Positions 21,317 through 34,514 of a stretch of 64,000 bases of DNA are shown here, piece after piece. The position numbers were made by a program, and so were the translations under genes. Position 1 is the first letter of the stretch. Each line of letters opens with the position of its first letter. The DNA comes from Mesostigma viride (taxonomy: Eukaryota > Streptophyta > Mesostigmatophyceae > Mesostigmatales > Mesostigmataceae). The stretch lies in contig RPFO01000026.1 in the NCBI GenBank assembly GCA_009746045.1, positions 131,501 through 195,500 on the forward strand. The letters run 5' to 3'. The notes below the pieces were generated by a model that saw only the letters and a program-made list of their open reading frames with translations, ran no database searches and was not told the origin of the DNA.

Positions 21317-24300
21317 ATGCTGGTGACACACTTTTTCTGGCCATTCAACTGTCGGGTGGTCAGGTTCCTCTCCCCTGTAACGTGTCCATCTCAGAGGCGC
21401 CCGTGTATGCCTTCCCAAGTAGCTGCTGCACACGCCTGCTCCTGTGCTGCCTTTCCTTCCTACTTGTCCGGATACTCGACTTCCTTCGCTCCATCGCCTA
21501 CCAGGTTCCATCCTCCAGACGAGGGCCATTCCTCACGACCCACATCTTCTGGCTCCAACCACTGCTCTGGCTCTCTCCCTCCCTCGTGCTGCTCGCCGCC
21601 ACCTCGTGTGCGTCTGGTCCCGCGTGCACGCAGGCTCGCCACTTGGACCACCTGCGGCCTCAATAGCAGGCTGTACCTGTTTGGGCGCCGGCACCGACGG
21701 TGAGACGATGACGATGATGAGCAGGAGGATGAGGGGGATGACGCCGGCCCTTGCTTGTGCACGCCTTCCCCCCCCTTGCCACACCCCACTCCAGTTGGTA
21801 TCATAAACTAGATGCTACCCTTGTTGTGCGCGCCTTCCCCCCCCCCTTGCCACACCCCACTCCAGTTGGTATCATAAACCAGATGCTACCCTTGCTTGTG
21901 CGCGCCTTCCCCCCCCCATTGCCACACGCCACTCCAGTTGGTATCATAAACTAGATGCTACCCTTGTTGTGCGCGCCTTCCCCCCCCCTTGCCACACCCC
22001 ACTCCAGTTGGTATCATAAACTAGATGCTACCCTGCTTGTGCGCGCCTTCCCCCACCCTTGCCACAACCCACTCCAGTTGGTATCATAAACTAGATGCTA
22101 CCCTTGTTGTGCGCGCCTTCCCCCCCCATTGCCACACGCCACTCCAGTTGGTATCATAAACTAGATGCTACCCTTGCTTGTGCGCGCCTTCCCCCCCCTT
22201 GCCACACCCCACTCCAGTTAGTATCATAAACTAGATGCTACCGTTGCTGTGCGCGCCTTCCCCCCTCCATTGCCCCCCTTCAGCCCCCGTGCCCCCCCCT
22301 GTATCACCTCCAGTTGGATCCCCCGTTCTCAGCCCCCATTTTACTCTCCCTGTGCCCGCCTTAAAACCCCATCCCCCCCCCCTGATTCGCCAATAATGAC
22401 CGAATAGCGTTTCCATTTTAGGAGCAGTGGAGTGGACCCTGGCTGTCGACATCCTGCCTGCGTGCCGCTCCCTTGCTCCCGGCGGCCATTTTTGCTATCG
22501 CCTCCATTTCGTTGGTCACATGATTGCATGTGGTATCGCGTCCATCTGGTTGGTCACGGGATGGCATGTGAGAGCCCACCCCCACGGGTGGGCCTGGCTT
22601 GCGCCGCAATGTTGGTAGAACATCGATAGGCAGCGGTGTTGTTAAGGCCAGGCAATTTCCTTTGGCTGCCCTCCGCGTGCCAGGAGGCCTGCCTTGTTCC
22701 GTGTATGTTCGTTGTGATGGTATGGTGCGTAGTACTCAGCTCTCTGTGAAGCTAGGCGCGATACTGTGAGCCGCTTGGACGTCAAACAGGGTTGTGTGTG
22801 GATGAAGCTTGGCCCAGGGTGGGCCGCACTCTGCCATAGCAGATCTGACCATTGGCGCATGCGTATAACAAAGAACCACAGCAACATGATGGCCCAGGGG
22901 GAATGCTTGCCCACGGTGAGCCTGTATGCCCATGGTGTTTGGATCCTTTCAGTTTCGTTCGTTGACAGGGAAGGGGTGCCACCCCATTTCTGATTTGAAG
23001 GTTCGATTCTCGGCTGTGCCGCGTTTGGCCGTTTCCCTTTAGTAGTTGCTAGGGCGCGCTAACCAAGCCTTTAGTAGTTGCTAGGGCGCGCTAACCAAGC
23101 CTTTAGTAGTTGCTAGGGCGCGCTAACCAAGCCTTTAGTAGTTGCTAGGGCGCGCTAACCAAGCCTTTAGTAGTTGCTAGGGCGCGCTAACCAAGCCTTT
23201 AGTAGTTGCTAGGGCGCGCTAACCAAGCCTTTAGTAGTTGCTAGGGCGCGCTAACCAAGCCTTTAGTAGTTGCTAGGGCGCGCTAACCAAGCCTTTAGTA
23301 GTTGCTAGGGCGCGCTAACCAAGCCTTTAGTAGTTGCTAGGGCGCGCTAACCAAGCCTTTAGTAGTTGCTAGGGCGCGCTAACCAAGCCTTTAGTAGTTG
23401 CTAGGGCGCGCTAACCAAGCCTTTAGTAGTTGCTAGGGCGCGCTAACCAAGCCTTTAGTAGTTGCTAGGGCGCGCTAACCAAGCCTTTAGTAGTTGCTAG
23501 GGCGCGCTAACCAAGCCTTTAGTAGTTGCTAGGGCGCGCTAACCAAGCCTTTAGTAGTTGCTAGGGCGCGCTAACCAAGCCTTTAGTAGTTGCTAGGGCG
23601 CGCTAACCAAGCCTTTAGTAGTTGCTAGGGCGCGCTAACCAAGCCTTTAGTAGTTGCTAGGGCGCGCTAACCCAGCGATGTTTATCCCCAACCCCCATTC
23701 TCCCATCCCTAGTAGTTGCTAGGGCGCTAACCAAGCGATGTTTATCCCCAACCCCCATTCTCCCATCCCTAGTAGTTGCTAGGGCGCGCGAACCAGGCGA
23801 TGTTTATCCCCAACCCCCATTCTCCCACCCCCACCCCCCATACCCAGGGGACCTAGTGACCCTTGCTAGGCCTGTAGCGTTATTGTGACCTTTGCTCGGC
23901 GTTATTGTGACCCTTGCGGCTTTATACGTGATGATCTGGTCATGGACCGTGTGTTTTCCTTTCCAGTGACCAAGGAACCCTCCTACCCCTCTGGCTTGCT
24001 TCTGGATTTTGCACCCACCCTTGCTGGCCCTATTCCTGCTTACGTATACATCAATTCCTACTTACCTGTATTCCTGCGTATGCAGCAGAATAGCAGCAAA
24101 CACCGGTAGATGCATCCTAGTTGGCAAAACGCACACCGGCCACTTGTTCATGATTACACGTGCACTGAGGACTGAGGAGTACTCCCCCCCCACATTGGTG
24201 CCCCCCCCGTGCGCTACCCCCCCGTGGGTGCCCGATGCCACGCATCTGCGCAGCCTTCTCTCAAAGTGGTTCTCCCTCGGCGTCTCGGCCAGCCTCTTCC

Positions 24301-27300
24301 TCATGGCCTGTGCCACGCTCGTAAGTGACGTGCCGGGACATGTGCGTGCCGGTACGTGCGCCCAGACGCGTACCTACATGCACAGGTGACCCGTGCCAGC
24401 TGGTGCGCTCGCTATCTGACCTAGTGAACTAGGAAGGGGTTCATGGGGCGACAAAAGGCAATGTTGTTCACTGTGCTAATAAGCGGCGCCACCTTGTGGC
24501 TGCATCAAGCGGCTTCAACATAGCCCCTACATGACTATGTAGGGGATGCCTTAACTTCCTTCCTGCCAGGAGGGCCTTGGGATGCATCAGCTATGCACAT
24601 GCTCGTCAAATGTTGCCCCGATTCAATCAAATAGGCCATTCCAGCGACTTTCTCTCCATGCACACACGAGGGTTTCCCCTGTGTTCCCCTGTGGGGGACA
24701 GCCGTGCATGACCCTGACCAGCCCATCGTATACCAGCCCACCGCTGATAGCAGTCAAACTTCGCATACTCTGACCTCTTCTTCCCCCCACTCTCCCCCAA
24801 TGTCCTGCTTGCTCAGGTCAGTTTGGACCATGAGCCTTTGTCTAAGGAGCTTCTTGCTTAGATGCACGCTTCCTGGCAGTGTTTTTTTACTATCTTGTTT
24901 TCTTTCTTTAATAGTGCCAGGTATATTTCGTGAAAACTTGCCTCACTACTCCCATGCCGATAGCCTTTTCTTTTGCCCTGTGCCGTGGCCCACCCATCTT
25001 CTTTCCACCCCCCCTGCAGTTCTTCCTCTACAACCTGGCCAGCACCTGGGTGTACGGGCAGGAGCGCTCCCTCGTGCGCCCCGTGGTGGGTCGCGCCTGG
25101 GATCTTGGTTGCACGGATGTGCTGGATGGATCGGATAGCATATATAGTTGTGCCTATGAATAGTAGAAGTATGCCTATGTTGATAGTATATGAATGCCTA
25201 TGTTGATCCATTCCTATGTGCTGATCAGATGGGATGTCGCGTATGGCCTTTTTTGTTTTGTGGCAGGGAAAAGTAAGTTCTACGCACCACTGTCGTCGCC
25301 CGCGCTTTTCATTCTTCAACCACCAGTTGCCTGGCGTAATCTCTGTCATAAAAAAGTAAACAGCATCTACCAACCTCATGTTGTCATCATTCTTGGCACA
25401 GGGTAAGGGAACTTGTTGAATCTCCTCTCCGTGGACGCGGTGGCTTTGTGCTTTACCATCAGCAAATCGTCAGCCATGTCCACACACCTAATGCATACGG
25501 CATTCCCTAGGATTGCTACAGCCAACCATGTCCATTTAGGTAGCTATAGCCAAATTTGTTCTCAGACATAATGCTCGCATATCTCTTGTCCACCAGATGA
25601 CCACACAGTGTTGACACGCACGCTTGTCATAGATAGAATGAGCATAGCTCACCAATGCTCGCTTGTCTCTTTTGTGCCTGAGTGGGTGGGGGGTGGGGGT
25701 TGACGTTCCCATGTACCATGCACCCATGCGCCCATGCACCCATGAACCTTACGGGTCGGCCATGTCGTCCATCGGCCCACTGGCCAGCTGTCGGCGGCCA
25801 CCACGGCGGGGGACAGCACCCAGTGGGTATACCTGAGCGTGGGCGTGGCGATGGGCGTGGGCTTCCACGAGTTGGGCCATGCGCTCGCTGCCGCCAGGTG
25901 GGTGGCCCGTGCCTGTTGTGTACTGTTGTTGGTGGATGGCGCGCTCTGTTTTATACTGCTGTTGGTCGATGGCGCGCGCCTGCTGTGTACTGGTGTTGGT
26001 GGATGGCGTGCGTCTACCTGCTACCATGCACTTTATAGTATCGGCGGATGCCCCGTTCGCGCACCCGAAACTGGCGTGCATGGTGGCGGCTCTGATCGTT
26101 GTGCTTGAAAACCAAGGTGGGCACCCTGTTGGTCTACGCGTATGAGCCTGTCTCCGGGCTTTGCCCAAGACGACATCCCAACGGCACTCTAAGCCTTGTG
26201 AATGAATACGCCTTGTAAACGAAAATTTGGTATCTACATATAAATACCATTTGGGACTGATAAAAGATAGGACCGATAACTGGAGTGTCGAGTGTTTCGC
26301 TATAATAGATACGTTGTTATGTGGGATGTGGGCACCGTCCTCTGTGATAAATGCCAGTGGGCAGTACACGTGCAGGGTCATCAGTGGACGGTACTCAAGA
26401 GAGACCTAGCTAGGGACTGCGAGCCACGTGGAGTGGTCCTGGGGGTGCAGTGTGACGAGACAGAGAATGGCCAACCAGTGGCGTCGCGCATCGGTCTGCA
26501 CCCAATGCGTCTAGTTGTAATTGGCGGCTGGACGCGCCCAACATCACTTGACAATGCCTAACGTAAATAATACTAACACCAGGTATCTATTACCTGCAAC
26601 AAGTGAGTGGCAATACTGTCTCCCATACAGTGCATACCCAGTGCTCTGAGTATGTGGCATGCATGCCCAGCGTTTGTCAACACGAAAATGTGACAGCAAC
26701 CCAATATCTAGTGGCTTGTGCTAAACCAACAGCCCTCAGAAAAAAAAACAAAACCAATGACGATTAATATCAAGGAGCATGCCGCGGGTTTGGGATGTGG
26801 CGGGAAGCATGAGGACCCTCAACGAGGAGGAGGCTGTTGTACAGCCAACGAGAAAGAAGAAGGAAAACACATGCGTAACAGTCGTGAGAAGGATCCGTTG
26901 GAATCCCGGTAGCGGCTTGAGCAAGCCATGGACGAAGAGGCGAATGCATAGGGGGCGGAACACAGATGCTCCAAGGCAAAGCATACCAAGGCGATGCTCC
27001 AAGGCGAAAAGCAAAGCATATCAAGCAATGCTCCAAGGCGAGACGGGGGTCCCGAAACCTCCTCCCAAACGCGATGCTCCGCCCGAGGCAGCGGCCGAGG
27101 AGGCGCAGAAACCTCCCTCGCTCGCCCCCATCTGCCAGACTGCCAGGGCAACAAGCTGCGCGGAAGCCCCCGCCTGCCACCGCAGAACACGAGCGCGATG
27201 GCGAGGCCGAAGTAGCCAGTTATGGGAGGGTGGGACAAGCTTGGACCAAGGGGGCATGTGCTGGGCCCCGGCCTGGTGAAATGGCCCGCTTGAAAATGAC

Positions 27301-27832
27301 TAGTACGATGATTTTGATGGGATGGCTCGGCTCGACAATGAAGCCTGCACTTTCTCATTGTAATAAAATTGTTTCTTAAGGTAGGAAGGCACTCCAGTGG
27401 ACCTTGTCTTCAGCCACCCCTTACGGTTTGGTTTTCTGTGTTTCTTCTTTGCTACCCCGGCCCCCTCCGTACCGCGGCCGATGGCAGCGTGGATTCTCGC
27501 TCTCGTTCGCAACACCCACACGCTCGGCCATCTGGTAGTGATTCGCCATTATTTTTTCCTTTCTCTGGTCCTTATTCTAATGCAAGCTTCTTTATGGTAT
27601 GGAACTGCCATATTGTCTAGGGTCGTGTAATAAACCGCTGTGCTGTGCGATTCCTGCCTGCCAAACTGCTAGTTGCTGCCTGCCATAAACTCCTTTCCAC
27701 ACCTCCCCGCTCTTGCCATAACGCCCTCCATACTGCGTTCCACCATGCTGCTTTTCCGCTAAACGGCTGCTTTTCCGCTAAACGGCACCAACCACACTTA
27801 CCACAGCACACCCTGCACCCCATGCCTCACAA

Positions 27833-27880
<48 letters not shown>

Positions 27881-30800
27881 GCGCGCACGCGTTGACACAC
27901 GCCGCGCCCCCCCCCTACCCCTCGCACACACACGCACGCATGCACAAGCAGCGAGGGCGTGCCCATGGTCCACTGCTCCCTCTTTGTGGCCGTTGTGCTA
28001 CTGGGCGCGTACGTCACGCTGGACCCAGAGACACTGAGGGAGCTGCCGCCGTACCGAGCGCTGCGCATATTCTGTGCCGGCGTGTGGCATAATGCAGTGG
28101 TATGAGCACCCATTCGGGCTCCTTGCGCATTGGGTAGTCTCGTGTTATGCATGGTAGTCGAAGTGTGCAGAGTATGCCGTGCGTGATAGTTAGTAGTTCC
28201 ATGCAGTGTCGATAGATAGTACGAGTACCACCCTCGTCGCCTTGGGCATGGCGGCACCTGTGCACCTGGTGGAATAGTAGTGAGGGTGTGTGTCGCTGTT
28301 CTGCTGCGTTGTGCGTCGAGATCATGTGGCAATGCTAGCAGCAGTGGCAGCAGCAGCGCCCCCTTTGGCTGCGTCGCGCATGGGGTATATTTTCTGTGGC
28401 AGCGGATGCATCTTGGTTAAGGCAGTTGGGGATTTTGTGGATTCCAGGCTGTCTGTATACTACCATACCAGGCTATGTAAGATGATAGACGTGGCGGTAG
28501 AGATTGTTTGGCGGTCAACACAACCCACCGATGCTTGCCATGGTCTATGCCTCCAGTGCAGTATGAAGGACACCGCGGCAGTCAGCCACCTGTTCTTTTA
28601 GTTGACGGCCTTGCGTTGCATGTGGCTGTGGCCAAGCACATGCCGCATGATCTTCCCTTTGTGTGCGGCCGCTATTGCCTGCACCCTGCACACGCCAGTG
28701 GTGGCACCTGCATGCATGTAGGCGCGCGTCGTCCACCTGCGCCTCTTTTATCACGTCATGCATCAGTTCCCATGCACCCTAAACAGTCCCCATGCTCCTA
28801 TCTACACTCGCGCCCTCGACCTGCGCCCACATCAAGGTCACCCACATCAACGATCATCGCCATGATCGCCCACCAGGGGCGAGGCATCCCATCATCTCTA
28901 TGTCTCGCCACGGCGACGCAAATGCGTGCCATGATGAGAGGATGTCCTCCCATGCGCACACAGGATGTGTGTGAGGTCACCAACGGCCAGCGCCACTCTG
29001 CTCTCCGTTCCCTCGCGTCCCTATGCCCAACATACATGCCGGAAACTGGTCCACGCGGTTTCAACCGTCGACTGTCTGCTATCCGGCCCTTGATGGCCCC
29101 TTTTATGTGCCATGACCAACCCACCCTCCCCTTGCGCCCCCCTCTTGCATTCCCCCCAATACCCCCCGTGCCGCAGGCCTGGCTGGTGTGCCTGCTGCTG
29201 CTGCTCACCTTGCCGGCGCTGCTGGCGACCGGGTTCCGCTGCGGACGCGGCCTGCTGGTGGGTGGCCCACACAGCGGTGGGGGGCGCCCAACCTCCAACC
29301 ACCCCTTTCAGGGGTGGGGTGGGGGGTTGTTGGGAGGGGCGTGGCAATTAATCGTTTCCTCAGTCAGTACCCCGACTTCAGGTAACGGGGGCTATGCGTC
29401 GCGCTCTGGTGGGCCCCTGGCCCCTGTGGATGATGGCTTTTGCGCCAGGCTCCCCATCCCCCCTATGGTGTCTGGCTTTTGCGCGGGGCACTGCCCCTCC
29501 CCCATATATGACACATACGCATGACACATATATGGACACATGCGCATGACACATGTATGGACACATGTACACTTTGTGTGTGCGCACGTACCCAACACGC
29601 ATACATCACAGATGAAAGCGACACACTGAGTTGCTGGTAGGAACCCCCTTGCGTCGGGCTCCCCCTCCTTTCTTGGTGTCTTTGCATCGGGCTCTCTCTT
29701 CCCCCCAGATTCTTACTTTTGTGCTGGGCTCTTTTCCTCCCCCTGTGGTGTCTAGCTTTCGCAATGGGCTCTCCCCCTCCCCCCTCTCCCCTCCCCCCTC
29801 TCCACTCCCCCCATGAGTGTCTGGCCCACCTTGACAAAGGTGACTGCCTTGGCAGGGCGCCTTCACACCACGACACCACGACATCACCCCCTTGGCAACC
29901 AGCCACCCTCATGACGCCTTCACCTCACCTGGGCGACACCGCCAGTAGGGGCTTAGCAACATCTGGACAACAACGCGCCTGGAGAACGCTTGGCAACCCT
30001 GATGGTGCCTGAGGACGTCAATTTTCCATAGCCCTCTGCGTCTGTTCTGTACCCTCAGTGTCGATGCAATCGATATGAGGCAAGGCATCCTCGTGAATGC
30101 GTACAGACATGCTATGCGTTGTAGATGGTCTTGCGTTGGCATGCAGCAGGATTCCGTGTCTTTCGTGGGACCAGCATGTGCGTGCAGGGCCAGTCTCGTG
30201 GTATTTCGGTACCTGACGGTATACCTTGCTGTGCAAAAGTCGCCATAAGAAATCTACATGTGCTACATCGCTGCTACCTGTGCTAAATTGCGACTACCCA
30301 TGCAATTCCCGTTCCCCCCCCCCGTGGTGGCAGGTCATGGGGGCCCCGCCGCGGTCGCCCCTGGCCCCCCGCTTGCCCCCCGGTGCCGTCATCACGGCAG
30401 TCGGCGACTGCCCGGTACACGCGCTCTCCGATTGGCATGCGTGCTTTGAGAACCTGCGCGCCGCGCAGACACCGCACTGCGGATCCCCGCCGGCACAGTC
30501 TGCAGACCGCCGCAACGCAGACGGCGGCATCCCTGCGCATGAACAGGATGCGGGCGCTAGCGTTTGGTCAAGTGGATCTTTGAAAAACTCACTGCCCAGC
30601 ATGGACGATGGCAGCATCTTGGGTGGGGAATTGGGGCCGGGTCTGCTGGTCAAGCGCGTGCTGTTAGACGACCCTATCGCCTCCTTCCCTGCCTTGGACG
30701 TGCCGGCTGGTAGAGCAGGAAGTGACGGTGGTCAGCACACGATGCCCTTGGACAGAAGGGTGCTGTTGAGTGCGAGGCTCGCAGCCTCCCAGGCCGGCAT

Positions 30801-33800
30801 TGGCATGGATGGCGGCGCGGTCGGGGAAGCTGGTGATAGCGGCACGTATGGTCACGCCCGTGGTAATGTGTCATTGTCAGCGGGCGCGTCGCCTGGCGTG
30901 GACAAAGACGCAGCCAAGTGCCTGGCCCAGGGGAAGCTGCCCTTCCTTTTTAAAGGTCAGACTGTTTTCATATTATGGAGGCTGTGCTATAGTAAATAGG
31001 AAGCTGCTTTGCTTTGATAGAGAACCTACTGGCGATGTCTTGGGAAGCTTGCTGTGCAATTGGGCTGCTATCTGCTCAAGCGCAATGGGCGAGGAGCGCA
31101 GCGGAAGTTGTCTTTTTCTGGAATTGTATTTTCCTTTCCGGTTCGGGAAGACAGGACAAGGAATGGGCACAGCAGGCAGGTTGTGTGGCAGGGATGCATC
31201 TGGCCAGGCAGGCGTGTGGGCATGGAAGGACGCAGCAAGGGGTAAGGGTTGCAAGGGGTAAGGGTTGCATGGGGTCTTCAGTGAAAAGTATTGCTGAGAC
31301 GCGTCCCCTTGTAACATACCTCATCTTGGATTTCTAGGTGGAGAGCCCTTACAAGGAAGAATAAATGGCTTCAAATAGCTGGCCCATAATGGTGGTGGCT
31401 ATTCTCTTCGCCCAGCCATAGTCTGTTTCGGTCACGCACTCCCACTTAGCAGCCTCCACTTTCCCCTTGGGCCCGATCCACATGTTTGACTTGTCGCTCG
31501 TCTCCACACAACCACACCTCACGTCTGCTCATGCCTTGTCAAACCTGCATCTACATCCTGACACCCTGACTTTTCTCACACCGGGGGCTGCAGGCGGTGA
31601 CGCGTCTCATCTGTATTGCTTGCTCGGGGCTGACGTGGCGACCGCCCCCAGCTGTCACCCGGCGCAGTGGGGTAGCTACGGTGGCCATGCGGGTGCTGCC
31701 GCTGTAAGTCCTTCCATGCGCGGGTTTGAAGACAAGTTGATTGGGTCTCGAAATCGTTTCTCATAGACCACTCTAGTCTTTGGGTACAGCAAGGCCATTA
31801 AAATAAGTTAAGAGGTGACGGATAATCATTTTTTTGTCAACAAAAATAATATGTGTGCAGCGTCCATGCCAGTCAATTGAAGTGGCTACTCCAGCATTCT
31901 GCTCAATTATACTCCAAGAATTGGATGAGTCAGCTCCTGGACTGGGGACAACTCCAACTTTTTTCTCATGGCCCATCCCATCCTGTCTGTTTCACTCCCC
32001 GCAGGAAATGGCGGGCGGTCACGGAGGCGGTTCAGGGGCTCAACGCTCCGAAGGAGAAGGGATCCACATGCAGGGGTCCAGGTGGCGGCCCGGCCCCGGC
32101 CCCACATGCGCCAGCATAAGAGAGGCCCAGCTGGCGGGCCACGAGCTGGCGTGCGTCACCCCCATGCTCCCCCCCTGCATGGTGCTTGCGCGGATCCTGG
32201 TGGCGCTGCCGGATGGCGCGGTGGCGGCCCGCCTGGCGCGCGAGGAGGAGCACAGAAGGGGTGGCGAGGAGGATACGGGGAGGGACGGCCCATTTTTGCT
32301 GTAAGTTGCACACATGCTAGAGGGGCTGGGAATGCATTAGTTACCGAAACAAACTTGGTTTGGCACGCCTGCACGTATGCGTTTTGGAAAGCAATGTCAC
32401 TTTGGCAGTGTGCTTAATTTTGACAATACATTCAGTGCACAGCTTTTCTGATGGCACCCTGAAGCCCATGCCTGGACCTCCACATGTGCTTGTTTGTCGT
32501 CGTCATACTCCTATACCTCGCCCTTTTCCATCCAGCTTTAAATTTTACAGCTATTGCTAGTGCGTCTGCCTGCCAACTCACCATCATCCCATCCACTTGC
32601 CAGGCCCATCCCCCTTCCCCGCCCTTCCCCAGTGCCGCTGCTTGCCACTGCATGCCACCCCATGCACACCCACCCATTCACCCATGAAGTCATCGTTGGC
32701 TCGCAAATGTGTGCGATGTGGTGGTCGCGTATCACCAGGCCCAGGGCCGTGGTGGACAGCCTGGCCCACGACAGCCACCCCACCGGCGACGACGCAGACC
32801 CCGCCCCCGACTACTCCGCCTGCGTGGCCGCGCAAGTGTTCGCCGGCACACGGCACGGCCGCGCGGCCCAGCGCCGCATGCGCGGGTTCCAGCCTGCGTG
32901 GGAGGTCATCGCGGGCCCCGCGCACGTCCTCTCCCAGTCCCTCTATCTGTCCGACTACATCCCCCGCAAGGTCTGGTACTGGATGTTCGGCATCGGCTCC
33001 GTCGCGGTGCCCACACCGGATGGCCGCAGCGGCATCGGCCCGCTGTTCCCTCGGCTCGCGGACGCCGTCGTGTGGTTCCCCTACCGGCTGGAGCGGCTGC
33101 TGGGCGTGCTGCTGCAAGTCTCCCTCTCACTCGCGCTGGTGAACTGTGTGCCGGTACGTGGGGGCGGCCGCCCGCTGCTGGCATACGTGGGGGATGCTGG
33201 CACTGTCACCAGATAGAACTAGGCCCACTCGGCTTCACTTCTGGTTGCTTTTCTTCCTTCTTTTGTGATTGGTGTTCTGGGTATGTGTGTGTCTGTGTCT
33301 CTGTGCATTCGTGCTTGCTTGCGTGTGTTGGGTTGCTGGTAGGGAGCTCGTGAGCCGAAGAGGCACCGGAAGAGGCATGTGTGTACGCAAGTAATTCAGG
33401 CAGCCGTCTCTTTCTTGCGCCGGAGGATGGATGCACAGTCTCGTGCATCGTTTCCATTCTCTGCCTGTTCTCCTGTCTGGAGCGATGTTGTTCTCCGATG
33501 GATCGGTTTAGGGTTAAGGGTTTAGGGTTTAGGGTTATGGATCGGTTTATGTTTGCCACCCTCTATGCGTGGAGGCAACATTGGCATGCTTCTGATGCTG
33601 GCAACTTCGAGGCACTGGCAGCGTTTCATTCATCAGGCTCACAGAGGTCATTGCCACTTGCAAGGCCTAGTTCTGTAATTCTGTACAAATGCGCGTGCAA
33701 GCCTCGACGCACGTTAGTTAGAGTTTGTTTAGATTCTTTGGAAGGGGTTATACTCGCCGGCTGGCGGGGTTCTGTCTTCTACGGCTGAGCTTGTCCACCT

Positions 33801-34192
33801 CTCTCCCTGGATTTAAAGAGACAACCCATGCACACTTGTAGTTTTCAGGACGCCGGTGTAAGTAAGTATCTGCGTGCCATGTGCGAGGGCATGTCGGGGA
33901 GTACTAAAACAGGCCGGTGGATGATGTCTCAACCTGCTACATGCATGCTTCTTACTACCCCTTACAATCACTCCATTGCTGGCAACTTTCTGGTATCTGC
34001 TTGGATTTTTTGCAGGCATTTTTTCTCGACGGCCAGCCCATGTTCTCGGCTTTGCTTACGTCATTCACCCCACGATGGAGTGTTGTCCAACGCAATGCTA
34101 TCATCTTTCCCGTTCTGCTGCTCGGAACACTTCTTGTAGTCGTCTCGGTTGCCATGGCTTGGGCTGGCCCGCTGTGGAGCATCCTACTGTAG
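21317..34192 (+). CDS. Site-2 protease, membrane zinc metalloprotease (MBTPS2 type)
   Basis: Cleaves membrane-anchored transcription factors within the bilayer, usually in Golgi/ER. Exons: 21317-21699, 24254-24320, 25020-25085, 25788-25897, 27952-28099, 29177-29257, 30334-30955, 31594-31703, 32005-32300, 32739-33153, 34016-34192. They sum to 2475 nt in frame (824 aa). LNSRLYLFGRRHRR runs across the first junction into LLSKWFSLGV, as in plant S2P. HELGH (25866-25880) with ALAAASEG is the zinc site; RIFCAGVWHNAV follows; a PDZ-like segment starts at exon 7 (LPPGAVITAVG); SDYIPR and LVNCVP lead to FFLDGQ (exon 11) with the third metal ligand. At 824 aa it is well above the roughly 500-aa plant and animal proteins, mainly because exon 7 carries a long low-complexity insert. 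The ATG at 21317 follows an in-frame TAG; M at 21407 is an alternative. Confidence 0.9.
21750..22265 (+). repeat. Minisatellite, about 70-bp unit, 7-8 copies
   Basis: The unit runs from TGTGCGCGCCTTCCCCCC through CCACTCCAGTTGGTATC to ATAAACTAGATGCTACCC, with small length changes in the C run. It lies at the start of S2P intron 1, just after the first donor. Confidence 0.9.
23035..23825 (+). repeat. Minisatellite, 32-bp unit about 20 copies, plus 65-bp variants
   Basis: About twenty near-perfect 32-bp units (CCTTTAGTAGTTGC then TAGGGCGCGCTAACCAAG) fill 23035-23675. Three longer units with GATGTTTATCCCCAACCCC follow. The units are contiguous with no spacers. In S2P intron 1. Confidence 0.95.
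26760..27385 (+). other. Coding-like purine-rich block inside S2P intron 4
   Basis: A 166-codon open frame (26779-27279) with Lys/Arg- and Pro-rich sequence and short internal repeats around GATGCTCCAAGGCGAAAAGC. AATAAAATTG sits near 27361. I find no domain. It could be an inserted gene fragment, an old element, or chance. Confidence 0.25.
27836..27896. repeat. (CA)n(CG)n alternating purine-pyrimidine tract
   Basis: About 14 CA dinucleotides followed by about 11 CG dinucleotides in S2P intron 4, ending some 55 bases before the exon at 27952. Such tracts can adopt Z-DNA. Confidence 0.9.
33498..33549 (+). repeat. Interstitial telomere-like tract with flanking direct repeats
   Basis: A 26-bp core of GGGTTTA-type repeats (four units, one imperfect) lies between two copies of ATGGATCGGTTTA (33498-33510 and 33537-33549). 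In the last S2P intron. Confidence 0.8.
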
Positions 34193-34514
34193 CTGTGACA
34201 TGCCAGTGTTGATTGTCAATATGTGTGGGCCCGTCTTCCCTGGATCAGTCGGCCATAATCTTAGGATCGATGCATGCCTAAAGCTGGCAGTTGCATGGTG
34301 CAGTTTACACACATAACCTTGAAGGTAACGGAAGCTACAGGCCGGTAAAACTCATAGTAGGCAATTGTGGACGGTTTGGAATGTGTACAGGATAAGATGT
34401 TTTATTTTTGAACGTAGACAATTGAAAATGTACGTGCATGGCTTTAAGTTAAGGCCGGAATTCATGTATAAACTGGATTAAATTCTATATTCAAGTACAG
34501 TGGATGTCCGACAT
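34193..34514. other. S2P 3' flank, no gene seen
   Basis: Probable 3' UTR and spacer before the repeat cluster. No conserved signal or ORF recognised. Confidence 0.4.

Noticed and set aside
23035-23675. CRISPR-like array of 32-bp repeats
   Set aside because: The repeats are contiguous with no spacers and lie in a eukaryotic intron; it is a minisatellite.
24009-24253. S2P starting at the frame upstream of exon 2 (from about 24150)
   Set aside because: The exon at 21317-21699 encodes the conserved LFGRRHRR segment and joins in phase to 24254, so the earlier frame is intron.
28508-29524. 338-codon plus-strand open frame
   Set aside because: It spans S2P introns 5-6 and reads the exon 29177-29257 only in passing; composition is Pro/Cys/His-rich with no domain, and the spliced S2P model explains the conserved part.
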